Shown here in pieces: positions 1 to 7,092 of a stretch of 15,938 nt of DNA (position 1 is its first letter; every line of letters begins with the position of its first letter). The notes under the pieces are model-generated. The model was not told the DNA's origin. It saw nothing but the letters and a program-made list of their open reading frames with translations, and ran no database searches. Position numbers and translations under genes: made by a program. Origin of the DNA: Phanerodontia chrysosporium (taxonomy: Eukaryota > Basidiomycota > Agaricomycetes > Polyporales > Phanerochaetaceae); contig MJGA01000132.1 of NCBI GenBank assembly GCA_001910725.1, forward strand, positions 1 through 15,938, in the 5' to 3' direction.

Positions 1-51
1 CTATCAAAGGGCCAGTCAGTCGTTACGAAGATGAGCAAGGAAGACCAGAAG
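1..51 (+). pseudogene. pol: Element 2 (left arm) RT fragment, cut off by element 1
   Basis: Codons from base 3 encode the stretch just downstream of the RT catalytic FIDD motif, which in the right arm lies at 15458-15469. The reading frame continues at 7792 after the element 1 insertion. The sequence is the exact reverse complement of 15403-15453. It extends beyond the left edge of the window. Confidence 0.9.
47..51. repeat. Target site duplication, left copy (AGAAG)
   Basis: AGAAG directly precedes the 5' LTR. The same 5 bases follow the 3' LTR at 7787-7791. Only one copy occurs at the matching uninterrupted position in the inverted arm (CTTCT at 15403-15407). Confidence 0.96.
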
Positions 52-356
52 TGTCACGGATGTGACGGTGCTGCCCTATTTTTCGCCGATTTTTGGCTAT
101 TTTCCTCGATTAATCCAACGGGCGAGCAGCCCTCGCGCCGTCTGGAGTCCTAGCCGCCCACACTCAGCGCCTGGCCATGCAGCGCCAGCGCCCTGATGGC
201 GCATCACCCCTAGACGCCAGCGCATCCCGCTGCGCGCTCAGACACTGCCCGGATCACCGGTCTGCCCTGCAACCGGTTCCCCGGATCGCCGAGGAGGCAC
301 TGTCATCCCTGATGACTCCCCTCGCCGAGACATGCCGAGCTGATCAGCCTGATGAC

Positions 357-456
357 ACAGCCTCGGCCCGACGCAGCCTCGAGACACTGCCAGCTGACAC
401 AGCCTCGTGACATAGCCCCAGCACAGCCTCGCCGCGCAGCCCGCGTCGCAGCCTCG
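357..456 (+). promoter_or_regulatory. U3 array of five RCAGCCTCG motifs
   Basis: Nonamers ACAGCCTCG or GCAGCCTCG start at 357, 373, 399, 423 and 448, about 65 to 165 bases upstream of the TATA box. Four of the five copies are 24-26 bases apart. The array recurs in the 3' LTR at 7398-7497. Its position fits upstream activating elements, but that function is inference. Confidence 0.5.
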
Positions 457-520
457 CTGGCTATGCTGAGCGCTGCCCATCAGCTTATGTAATCGTATAG
501 CCTGCCCTGAACTCTTGTAG

Positions 521-528
521 TATATATA
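521..528 (+). promoter_or_regulatory. TATA box of element 1 LTR
   Basis: TATATATA in an otherwise GC-rich LTR. It lies 34 bases upstream of 555, where the self-primer sequence begins. That is a usual TATA-to-start distance, and the two signals support each other. The same box in the 3' LTR is at 7562-7569. Confidence 0.75.
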
Positions 529-554
529 GGTAGCACCTCTCGCTCCTGTCCGTC

Positions 555-564
555 ATCTCGACCT
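555..564 (+). promoter_or_regulatory. Predicted RNA 5' end acting as self-primer
   Basis: ATCTCGACCT is the exact reverse complement of 748-757, directly downstream of the LTR. It lies about 34 bases after the TATA box, so it should form the first bases of the transcript. In the Tf1 family the RNA 5' end folds back on the primer-binding site and is cleaved to prime minus-strand cDNA. The arrangement here is the same. The start site is inferred, not measured. Confidence 0.72.
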
Positions 565-582
565 CTTGGTCAATACGGACAG

Positions 583-642
583 GTAAGCCCCCGCTTGTAC
601 TGTAGTTACAAACGCTAATGATATCTTGGTCAATACGGACAG
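583..642 (+). other. Probable 60-nt spliceosomal intron within the LTR leader
   Basis: The donor is ACAG|GTAAGC at 583, the branch-like CTAAT is at 615-619, and the acceptor GGACAG ends at 642. Length and motifs suit a basidiomycete intron. The 19 bases ending at the donor (564-582) are repeated exactly as the last 19 bases of the intron (624-642), so removal leaves one copy. It contains the only ATG between the predicted RNA start and 2054 (at 618-620). A second identical copy is in the 3' LTR at 7624-7683. Confidence 0.55.
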
Positions 643-745
643 CTGAATAAGTTGCTCGTCGCTGCGTGACTCGCTCCGCCGCGCCTCGTCGTCGTCCTCC
701 CCATCTGCCCTCCCTCGTGCGGCGTTGAGCCCTTGCTCCGCAACA

Positions 746-850
746 TTAGGTCGAGATCTTTTGGGTGCCCTAGGCAATTTTCCCCTACCGCTCCCCCAAA
801 CCACCGTTTAAAAAAGTTTATCCCCTCCGATTAAAGCGAGTACGTCGTAG
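746..850 (+). other. Untranslated leader between LTR and the ATG-free open frame
   Basis: This stretch holds the primer-binding site, then pyrimidine-rich sequence and a TTTAAAAAAG run. It has no ATG. The frame that later becomes open is closed by TAG at 848-850. No other feature is seen. Confidence 0.6.
748..757 (+). other. Primer-binding site, self-priming type
   Basis: AGGTCGAGAT begins two bases after the LTR's terminal CA. That 2-base gap (TT) is what integrase 3' processing normally removes. The expected TGG of a tRNA-primed site is absent. The 10 bases are fully complementary to the predicted RNA 5' end at 555-564. Confidence 0.75.
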
Positions 851-1624
851 TCGAGCAGCCCGCTCACTCCGTACGCGTTGCTAAGGCTTGCTTTTGCAGT
901 GCCGAAAGACGTTCGTCGAAGCGCGGCCTCTCCGCCCCCGAACGCACCTCTCCTCAAGGACCATATCCCCCAGCGCATTTTCGACCGCCTCCAACGTCGT
1001 CGCGAGGCCGGCAACCCCGTCAAGTGGACTGACCGCAAAGTCAAAGCGGTCATCAAGTACGTGTCCACGCTCCCCCAGCCTCCGCCCTCTGTCCCCTCTA
1101 TCAACTGGACTGCTGTCCGCGAGGCTCGCGAAGCCGAACAACGCGTAGGCAACCGCATCCGCGAGCAGCGCCAGCGCGAGGCGCAAGAAGCCCAGGCCGC
1201 CGTAGCCGCCTCCTCCTCTAAGCTCAGTTTGGCAGAGCGCCTCAGCGCCGCCCCGACGTACGAGCCCATCGCCCGCAAGCCCATCGGTATCGACATCCCG
1301 AAGTACTCCCCCACCGATCTCGTCGGCATCTTCACGCCTAAGCTCGACGCCACCATCAAGCGTCTCAAGGCCATCGAGGAAGTCGACCTCTTCCACCTCG
1401 TGAACAGCGACCACGCGCACGGCGTCTGTCAGCTGATCGAGCGCCTCCAGCAGATCCGCGCCGAGCTCAGCCGCCTCGCCCCCACCACCACGTTTAAGGA
1501 GTGGCATCAATACGAGCTCGGACTAGCTCAAATTGGTGACATTTCGTTCATCGGTTTAAGGCGCAACTTCCGCCGCATCGTGGGAGAATTGGACATTGTG
1601 TACCGGGCTGGATATTTTGAGTAG
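851..1624 (+). CDS. ATG-less open frame in the gag leader (unknown protein, possible Gag N-terminal extension)
   Basis: This frame is open for 257 codons after the stop at 848 and ends at TAG 1622-1624, yet it has no ATG. The product would be basic and glutamine/arginine-rich around 1100-1200, with a likely helical stretch followed by an Ala/Ser linker. I recognise no family. Codon choice is strongly GC-ending, as in gag and pol, which suggests real coding selection. The same frame resumes after the TAG and stays open to 2138, including the ATG at 2054. Possible explanations are a non-AUG start (as in glycosylated Gag of some retroviruses), translation from a spliced upstream exon, or relict coding sequence. 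Which is right cannot be told from sequence alone. Confidence 0.45.
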   Translation, partial: SSSPLTPYALLRLAFAVPKDVRRSAASPPPNAPLLKDHIPQRIFDRLQRRREAGNPVKWTDRKVKAVIKYVSTLPQPPPSVPSINWTAVREAREAEQRVGNRIREQRQREAQEAQAAVAASSSKLSLAERLSAAPTYEPIARKPIGIDIPKYSPTDLVGIFTPKLDATIKRLKAIEEVDLFHLVNSDHAHGVCQLIERLQQIRAELSRLAPTTTFKEWHQYELGLAQIGDISFIGLRRNFRRIVGELDIVYRAGYFE

Positions 1625-2138
1625 TTTATAAATATATCTCGTGTCGCACTGGATTTCGACTGTTCGAATTGTCCGCACTTCTTCGGGCGAACCACAGAGA
1701 ACGGCGTCACCCTTCCCGCTGATCTCCACGTCGAAGAAAACAACGGGTCTCGAGAAGCCAGGGAGTGCAGCCAACAGCCCTGCCCTTATCGAGAGACTGC
1801 CCCTCCGCTACTCCCGGTTCCGCCTAGCGACCGAGAAACACAGTTCGAACGCCCTCACTTCGCGCAACGGCTAGAATTCGCCCGCGCCTCTGCCACTACC
1901 CCGAATACTCCCGATCACAGTCCCCCGGACAGCAGCCACCACTCGTCTCCCGAGACATCGCTCGGCTCCGTCCTCTCCGACCACGAACCCGCTCCCTCGC
2001 CGTTTAATCTCTCCCGCGCTCAATCAGGAGCCAATACTCCCCGTCCCCCCAATATGTCAAGCACTCCCGGCGGAGCGCCTCCTGGCCCGGCTCCCCCGAC
2101 CCCATCTCCGCTGCTCTCCTGCAAATGGCCCAGGCAAT
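1625..2138 (+). CDS. Continuation of leader frame, Pro/Ser-rich; contains the first leader ATG (2054)
   Basis: In the same frame as 851-1621, this stretch is open for 170 codons until TGA 2136-2138. The encoded residues include a short C-X2-C motif near the start and then a Pro/Ser/Thr-rich disordered segment, as is usual before a retrotransposon Gag core. The first ATG of the unspliced leader outside the putative intron is at 2054 and opens a Pro/Gly-rich peptide. Near 2094-2098 the Gag-like reading moves to the next frame, which suggests one base is missing from a C-run. If so, Gag normally starts at 2054, or further upstream without an ATG. Confidence 0.4.
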
Positions 2139-3303
2139 GACGCAGCTCACAAACACGGTTAACACTCTGGCCCAAACTATTGGCGCCAATCGGACAACGG
2201 TCAACGCAACGGTCAACGCCAACAAGGAGCTCCCCTTCGTCGAGAAGCCCGTCCCGTTCAAAGGGAAAGGTTCGGACACGGCCCGTCTCTTCCGCGCTGC
2301 CTACCGCATCTACGCCGATGGACAGCCGGAGAAATTCGGCAAGCGCGACGTCAACGGCAACCTCCAGCGGGACCCCGAATCTGGCAAGATCTTGGTAGAC
2401 GGCCAGAAGTGGATCGTCGGCGCTCTCTCCTTCATGCAGGATGAAGCGGCCGAATGGGCACGGCAGTACATCGAGCAAGCAGCAGACGGCACTCAGATAT
2501 TCGACGGCTCTCGCGCTACGTTCTGGGAGGCCTTCAAGAACCGGTTCGAGCCCATGGACGAGAAGGCCGAGGCTCTCAGCAAGCTGCAGGCATGCACGCA
2601 AGGCAACCGCCGGTTCGCGGAGTTCTTTGCGGAGTTCCAAGCCCTCGCCGGCCGCACGAAGCTCACCCCGGAAGACCTGGCAGCCCGGCTACGGACGAAG
2701 TTTAACAAGGACTACCTCGAGCGGATCTCGTACATGGTCAACCCCAGCACCGGCAAAGGCCCCGAGACGTACGACGAGCTCAAGAATGCGGGTTTCGCCG
2801 TCGACCGGTCGAAGGACAAGCTCTCGCAGGACCTCTTGGCACAGCAAGGCAAGACGTCCTCGACTCCGGCTAGCTCGTCGGCGCGCGCCTTCCGCGACCC
2901 GAACGCGATGGACATCGACGCCGCGAACATCGACGAGCTGTTTAAGGGTCTCACCGGCACGGATCTCAAGCGCCAGTTCGACGCCGTCATGAAGGATCGC
3001 TGCAAGGTCTGCGGCTCAAAGTCCCACAAGTCCACGGACCCCGTGCACCGCGACTCGGTCTGCAATCACTGCGGCAAGAAGGGTCACTGGTCCCGCGTCT
3101 GTCGTGCCCGCCTCGAGGGCAAGCCGAGAACCGCCCCCGCTACCGCCGCCGTCCGCGCCTCGTCTTCGGATACCTCGTCTCAGGACTCCTCGTCTCCGGC
3201 CTCCTCGTCTTCCGGCAGCTCATCTGAGGACCAAGCCGCCGCGCTCGCCGCCCTCCGCGATCAGCTGGCTCTGATACAGAAGCAGCTCGGGGGTTTTGCT
3301 TAA
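2125..3303 (+). CDS. gag: Gag, capsid/nucleocapsid polyprotein of element 1
   Basis: As read, this is 392 residues from the first ATG in this frame; the frame itself is open from 2008. Gag assembles the virus-like particle and packages element RNA. Residues about 20-45 form a helical N-terminus. Residues about 90-200 resemble the retrotransposon Gag capsid domain, with a conserved Trp/Phe-rich block around FWEAFKNRF. A CX2CX4HX4C zinc knuckle lies at residues 313-326. A related half-knuckle (CX2CX4H) is at 293-301. The C-terminus is Ser-rich and then helical. The ORF ends at TAA 3301-3303, two codons after a -1 slippery site leading into pol. The true start is probably upstream at 2054, in another frame as this copy is read, so the N-terminus is uncertain. 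Confidence 0.85.
   Translation: MAQAMTQLTNTVNTLAQTIGANRTTVNATVNANKELPFVEKPVPFKGKGSDTARLFRAAYRIYADGQPEKFGKRDVNGNLQRDPESGKILVDGQKWIVGALSFMQDEAAEWARQYIEQAADGTQIFDGSRATFWEAFKNRFEPMDEKAEALSKLQACTQGNRRFAEFFAEFQALAGRTKLTPEDLAARLRTKFNKDYLERISYMVNPSTGKGPETYDELKNAGFAVDRSKDKLSQDLLAQQGKTSSTPASSSARAFRDPNAMDIDAANIDELFKGLTGTDLKRQFDAVMKDRCKVCGSKSHKSTDPVHRDSVCNHCGKKGHWSRVCRARLEGKPRTAPATAAVRASSSDTSSQDSSSPASSSSGSSSEDQAAALAALRDQLALIQKQLGGFA
3291..3297 (+). promoter_or_regulatory. Programmed -1 ribosomal frameshift heptamer G_GGT_TTT
   Basis: In the gag frame the codons read ggG GGT TTT, which fits the X_XXY_YYZ rule. It lies two codons before the gag stop. Slipping back one base enters the frame that runs open through protease to 4520. 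A stem-loop begins six bases after the heptamer, the usual spacing. This would set the Gag to Gag-Pol ratio. Confidence 0.8.
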
Positions 3304-4520
3304 GGGGCCGGAGTGACGCCGCATCGTCGGTCCCCGCTTCGTCAAGCCCGGATTCAACTCCGGCGCCTTCGCTAGAACCACAGGACATTTCTGACGTCAT
3401 CCGCTCATGTAAAATATCTGTACTAGACCCTTTCTCCAACCACTACCGTGTACCAGTAAAGCTTACCGGAATCAATAAGACTATTCGCACGCCCGCAATG
3501 ATTGATTCTGGAGCGACTTCACTGTTCATCCACGAGGATTTCTGCAAGCAGCACAAAATCCTCACGGTACCACTCAAGAAGGAGATCACACTGTACAACA
3601 TCGACGGGACTAAGAATGAAGCAGGATCTATCACGCGCCGTGCCAGACTCCAGCTCACTGTAGGTTCATATACGTTTAAGGAAGAGTTTCTTGTCACGAA
3701 CATCGGTCCGGAGGACGTCATCCTCGGACTTCCGTGGCTCAAGAAATGGAATCCGAACATCGACTGGGAAACGGGAGATGTCCAGTTTCAGCTCCGCGGC
3801 GGAGCTGAGGACACCCCGGTTTTCGGTATCCATCAGATTGACGCCAACCGCTCCGAACGCCGTGAATGGCTTCGAGCAGGCATTGTTGAGGACGCCAAGG
3901 ACGAAGTCTGGATCCTCGCCGGCTACACTTACTCGCAAGCGATCGCTGTCGAAGCCAATCGCGAGAAGTACGCCAAGACGTTTGAAGAGCTGGTTCCCAA
4001 GGAGTACCACCGACACAAGAAGGTGTTCTCCGAAGAAGAATCGCACCGCCTCCCGAAGCATCAACCCTGGGATCACGCGATAGATCTCGTTCCGGACGCC
4101 CCGGCATCGATCAAATCAAAGGTCTACCCCATGTCCCCAATCGAGAACGAGGAACTACAGCGGTTCATCGACGACGCACTCGCCAAGGGTTATATCGTCC
4201 CCAGCAAGTCTCCGATCGCCTCCCCTGTATTCTTCATCAAGAAGAAGGACGGCAAGCTCCGGTTCATCCAAGATTATCGCAAGCTCAACGACATCACTGT
4301 GAAGAATCGCTACCCCCTTCCGCTCGCCTCCGACATCATCGGGAAGCTCCAGGGCGCTAAGATCTTCACCAAGTTCGACGTCCGTTGGGGCTACAACAAC
4401 GTCCGGATTAAGGAAGGTGACGAGTGGAAAGCCGCCTTCGTCACTAACCGTGGTCTCTTCGAACCCCGAGTCATGTACTTCGGTCTGTGCAACAGCCCGC
4501 TACGTTCCAGGCCCTCATGA
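3291..4520 (+). CDS. pol: Pol part 1 of element 1: aspartic protease and N-terminal reverse transcriptase (frame broken)
   Basis: This frame is entered by -1 slippage and is open from 3291 to a stop at 4518-4520. The first ATG is at 3498, but it sits only two codons before the protease motif DSGAT, so it is too late to be the real start. The aspartic protease occupies roughly 3440-3790. RT begins near 4085, with conserved blocks KKDGKLRF and QDYRKLN and the first catalytic Asp at 4377-4379 (FTKFDVRWGYN). The frame breaks inside RT motif B: FGLCNSP is followed by unrelated residues, while the expected continuation appears in the next frame from 4500. One base is missing at about 4499. Protease could still be made, but RT as read is split. 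Confidence 0.88.
   Translation, partial: GFCLRGRSDAASSVPASSSPDSTPAPSLEPQDISDVIRSCKISVLDPFSNHYRVPVKLTGINKTIRTPAMIDSGATSLFIHEDFCKQHKILTVPLKKEITLYNIDGTKNEAGSITRRARLQLTVGSYTFKEEFLVTNIGPEDVILGLPWLKKWNPNIDWETGDVQFQLRGGAEDTPVFGIHQIDANRSERREWLRAGIVEDAKDEVWILAGYTYSQAIAVEANREKYAKTFEELVPKEYHRHKKVFSEEESHRLPKHQPWDHAIDLVPDAPASIKSKVYPMSPIENEELQRFIDDALAKGYIVPSKSPIASPVFFIKKKDGKLRFIQDYRKLNDITVKNRYPLPLASDIIGKLQGAKIFTKFDVRWGYNNVRIKEGDEWKAAFVTNRGLFEPRVMYFGLCNSPLRSRPS
3304..3335 (+). promoter_or_regulatory. Frameshift-stimulating stem-loop
   Basis: GGGGCC (3304-3309) can pair with 3329-3335 around one bulged T at 3331. Inside it, GACG (3315-3318) can pair with CGTC (3325-3328) around a 6-base loop. The stem starts six bases after the slippery heptamer and just after the gag stop. 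The folding is by eye, and a pseudoknot form is possible. Confidence 0.55.
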
Positions 4521-7054
4521 ACCATATCTTCGCCGACCTCATCGCCGAAAGCAAGGTCGCAGTTTACCTCGACGACATCCTCATCTGGTCGAACGATCTC
4601 GCTTCGCATCGGAAAATCGTTCACGAGGTCCTGGCACGCCTCGCCAAGTACGATCTGTACCTTCGGCCCGAAAAGTGCGAGTTCGAGCGCTCAGAGATCG
4701 AGTATCTTGGGCTCCTCATCAGCGAAGGACAAGTCGGCATGGACCCCGGCAAGGTTAAGGCAGTAGCCGAGTGGCCGACCCCGAAAAACCTCAAAGACGT
4801 ACGAGGCTTTGTCGGGTTCGCCAACTTCTATCGCCGTTTCATCAAAGACTTCTCAAAGATCTGCCGTCCGCTGCACGATCTGACGAAGAAGGATACTCCG
4901 TTTAATTGGGGTCCCGCACAGGCAGAAGCCTTCGAGACGCTCAAGCGCGCTTTCACGACTCAGCCCGTGCTCGCCATGTGGAGCATTGATCGGCCAACTC
5001 GCGTCGAGACCGATGCCTCTGGCTACGCCACTGGAGGAGTCATAGCCCAACGCAACCCTGAAGATGGTCTCTGGCATCCAATCGCGTATCGCTCGCAGAC
5101 CATGAGCCCCGCCGAGCGGAACTACGAGATCTGGGACCGTGAGATGCTTGCAATCATCGAAGCTCTCAAGGACTGGCGCCAGTTCCTCGAAGGTCTCCCG
5201 GAGCCTTTCGAGATCTGGACCGATCATCAGAATCTCCAGTATTGGAAGACTGCGCAGAATCTCACGCGGCGACAAGCCCGGTGGGCCTCCTACCTCGCCG
5301 AGTACGACTTCCGCATCATTCACCGCCCCGGCAAGACCCATCTCCTCGCTGATCCGCTCTCCCGGCCCTCCTCGCTGCATGTCTCCGACGAAGAAGACAA
5401 TCGCTCGCAGGTAGTGTTGAAGCCAGAGATGTTTAAGATAGCCGCCACGGCAGCCTTCGCAAACCCCTCCCCCCTCGAGAAGCGCATTCGCGACTGCTCC
5501 GAAAAGGAAAAGGAAGTCGCAGACGCCCTGCAGACTCTCCGGACCAAGGGGCCCCGCAAGCTGCGCAACGGCGTCCTCGAATGGGAAGAAGACAACGGCC
5601 TCCTGTACTACCATGGGAAAGTCTATGTCCCGAACAGTGCCGCGCTGCGCAACGACGTCATCAAGTCTTGCCACGACGCGCCGACCGCCGGACACCCTGG
5701 GAAACACACCACCCTCGAACTGGTCTCTCGGTACTATTGGTGGCCGCGCATCTCCGCCGACGTTAGCCGCTATGTGCTCGGCTGTGATCAATGCCAACGG
5801 TACAAGTCCGCCCCACATCCGAAGGCCACCCTACAGCCCCACGATGTCCCTTCAGGGCCCTGGGAACACGTCGGCGTAGATCTCATCACGCAGCTCCCAC
5901 GCGACGCCAAGACCAAGAAGGACTTGATCGCGGTCTACGTGGACCACTATTCGGATCAGTGCCACCTCGTACCGGTCGACTCGACGATCACCGCTGCCGG
6001 CATGGGCGACGTGCACTACACGGACATCTTCCGCCTTCACGGCCTCCCACGCAAGATCTTCTCTGATCGTGGGCCCCAGTTTGCAGCCCAGTACATGCGA
6101 GCGCTGTACAAGCGCCTCGGCATCGCTACCGGCCTCACCACGGCGTATCACCCCGAAGGCAACGGCAAGGTCGAGCGCAAGAACCAGGAAGTCGAGAAAT
6201 TCCTGCGTCTCTTCGTCTCCCAGCGCCAAGATGACTGGGTCGATTGGCTTCCGATGGCCGAGTTCACTCTGAACTCACACGTGTCCAGTGCTACCGAGCG
6301 CACGCCCTTCGAGATTGTTTACGGCTACACACCGGACTTCACGATCCCGGCCGGCAAACACACCAACGTTCCCGCCCTCGACGAGCGTCTAGACCGCATG
6401 GCTCACGTCCGCAAAGAGGCCGAAGCTGCCCTGCGCCTAACCAAAGCCCGCATGAAAGAAGAGTACGAGGCCGCGAAGAAACGCGCCCACTCCTTCAAGG
6501 TCGGCGATCAGGTTTGGCTCAGCACGAAGGACCTCAGCATCGATCAGCCTTCGCCCAAGCTCGGCCCCCGCCAGCTGGGTCCGTTTAAGGTTCTAGAAAA
6601 GATCGGCGATCTGGACTATCGGCTCGAGCTCCCGAGCTGGCTGAAAATCCACCCGGTTTTCCATGTCAACCGCCTCAGCCCGTGGCATGATCAGGGCGTC
6701 GAGAAGCCTCTGCCTCCCAAACCTGTCAAGGTTGCCGGCGAAGAAGAATACGTCGTCGAGAAGGTCCTCGACAGCCGTATATATCGCCGCCAATTGCAGT
6801 ACAAAGTCCGCTGGAAAGGCTACGGTCAAGCTGGCGACACGTGGGAAAAAGCAGACAACCTCAAGCACGCCAAGGCCCTGGTCAACAAGTTCCATCGCGA
6901 AAATCCGGAAGCGCCCCGCAAGCTCGCTGCCACTGCCTTCGAAGCCCTTGCCGCCTCTTTTCGCCCGTTCGTCACCGAAGTCGACGTCTCTCTCCTTCCT
7001 GCCTCCGATCGCGCTAAGGCCGATCTCGATTGGGAGGAGGGGCGCCACATCTGA
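4487..7054 (+). CDS. pol: Pol part 2 of element 1: RT C-terminus, RNase H, integrase, chromodomain
   Basis: The open frame is 855 residues, but the real sequence joins at about 4500 from the other frame, so the first few residues are not native. The RT YLDD motif is at residues 27-30. RNase H has its first Asp at 176 (VETDAS). Integrase has the zinc motif H396-X6-H403-X29-C433-X2-C436 and the catalytic triad D465, D527, E563 (D-X61-D-X35-E). A GPY/F-like module follows near 690-735. A chromodomain with the aromatic and Trp residues of the fold lies at about 752-805. Chromodomains in this group read histone methylation to guide insertion, typically into heterochromatin. The ORF ends 25 bases before the polypurine tract. 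Integrase and chromodomain look intact. Confidence 0.93.
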   Translation: MQQPATFQALMNHIFADLIAESKVAVYLDDILIWSNDLASHRKIVHEVLARLAKYDLYLRPEKCEFERSEIEYLGLLISEGQVGMDPGKVKAVAEWPTPKNLKDVRGFVGFANFYRRFIKDFSKICRPLHDLTKKDTPFNWGPAQAEAFETLKRAFTTQPVLAMWSIDRPTRVETDASGYATGGVIAQRNPEDGLWHPIAYRSQTMSPAERNYEIWDREMLAIIEALKDWRQFLEGLPEPFEIWTDHQNLQYWKTAQNLTRRQARWASYLAEYDFRIIHRPGKTHLLADPLSRPSSLHVSDEEDNRSQVVLKPEMFKIAATAAFANPSPLEKRIRDCSEKEKEVADALQTLRTKGPRKLRNGVLEWEEDNGLLYYHGKVYVPNSAALRNDVIKSCHDAPTAGHPGKHTTLELVSRYYWWPRISADVSRYVLGCDQCQRYKSAPHPKATLQPHDVPSGPWEHVGVDLITQLPRDAKTKKDLIAVYVDHYSDQCHLVPVDSTITAAGMGDVHYTDIFRLHGLPRKIFSDRGPQFAAQYMRALYKRLGIATGLTTAYHPEGNGKVERKNQEVEKFLRLFVSQRQDDWVDWLPMAEFTLNSHVSSATERTPFEIVYGYTPDFTIPAGKHTNVPALDERLDRMAHVRKEAEAALRLTKARMKEEYEAAKKRAHSFKVGDQVWLSTKDLSIDQPSPKLGPRQLGPFKVLEKIGDLDYRLELPSWLKIHPVFHVNRLSPWHDQGVEKPLPPKPVKVAGEEEYVVEKVLDSRIYRRQLQYKVRWKGYGQAGDTWEKADNLKHAKALVNKFHRENPEAPRKLAATAFEALAASFRPFVTEVDVSLLPASDRAKADLDWEEGRHI

Positions 7055-7079
7055 CGACCTCGCGAGGACACTCGGTTTT

Positions 7080-7089
7080 AGGAGGGGGG
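7080..7089 (+). other. Polypurine tract of element 1
   Basis: AGGAGGGGGG, then TAA, then the 3' LTR. It is the plus-strand primer in Ty3/gypsy replication. The AA next to the LTR matches the TT after the 5' LTR, so unintegrated cDNA would have AATG...CATT ends. Confidence 0.85.
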
Positions 7090-7092
7090 TAA

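Larger units (their letters stand above)
52..745 (+). repeat. 5' LTR of element 1
   Basis: The LTR is 694 bp with TG...CA ends and is identical to 7093-7786. U3 holds five copies of RCAGCCTCG (357-456) upstream of a TATA box at 521-528. The RNA start predicted from the TATA box and the primer complementarity is near 555. R/U5 contains a 19-bp direct repeat and a likely 60-nt intron. The small open frames in this LTR repeat in both LTRs and resemble nothing known, so I do not call them genes. Confidence 0.97.

Noticed and set aside
177..480. Open frames in the element 1 LTR on both strands (177-410, 238-480 and copies at 7218-7521)
   Set aside because: They are short, GC-rich frames repeated in both LTRs, upstream of the TATA box, with no protein signature.
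808..1510. Long minus-strand frames opposite the leader (808-1374, 881-1510)
   Set aside because: They are GC-rich shadows of the open + frame with no recognisable domain.
1621..1697. Intron GTAGTT...ACCACAG removing the TAG at 1622
   Set aside because: Removal would move the frame into one that stops at 1720, and the original frame is open on both sides without splicing.
4853..5818. 321-codon minus-strand frame opposite pol
   Set aside because: It is the antisense shadow of RNase H and integrase coding, which has all catalytic motifs on the + strand.
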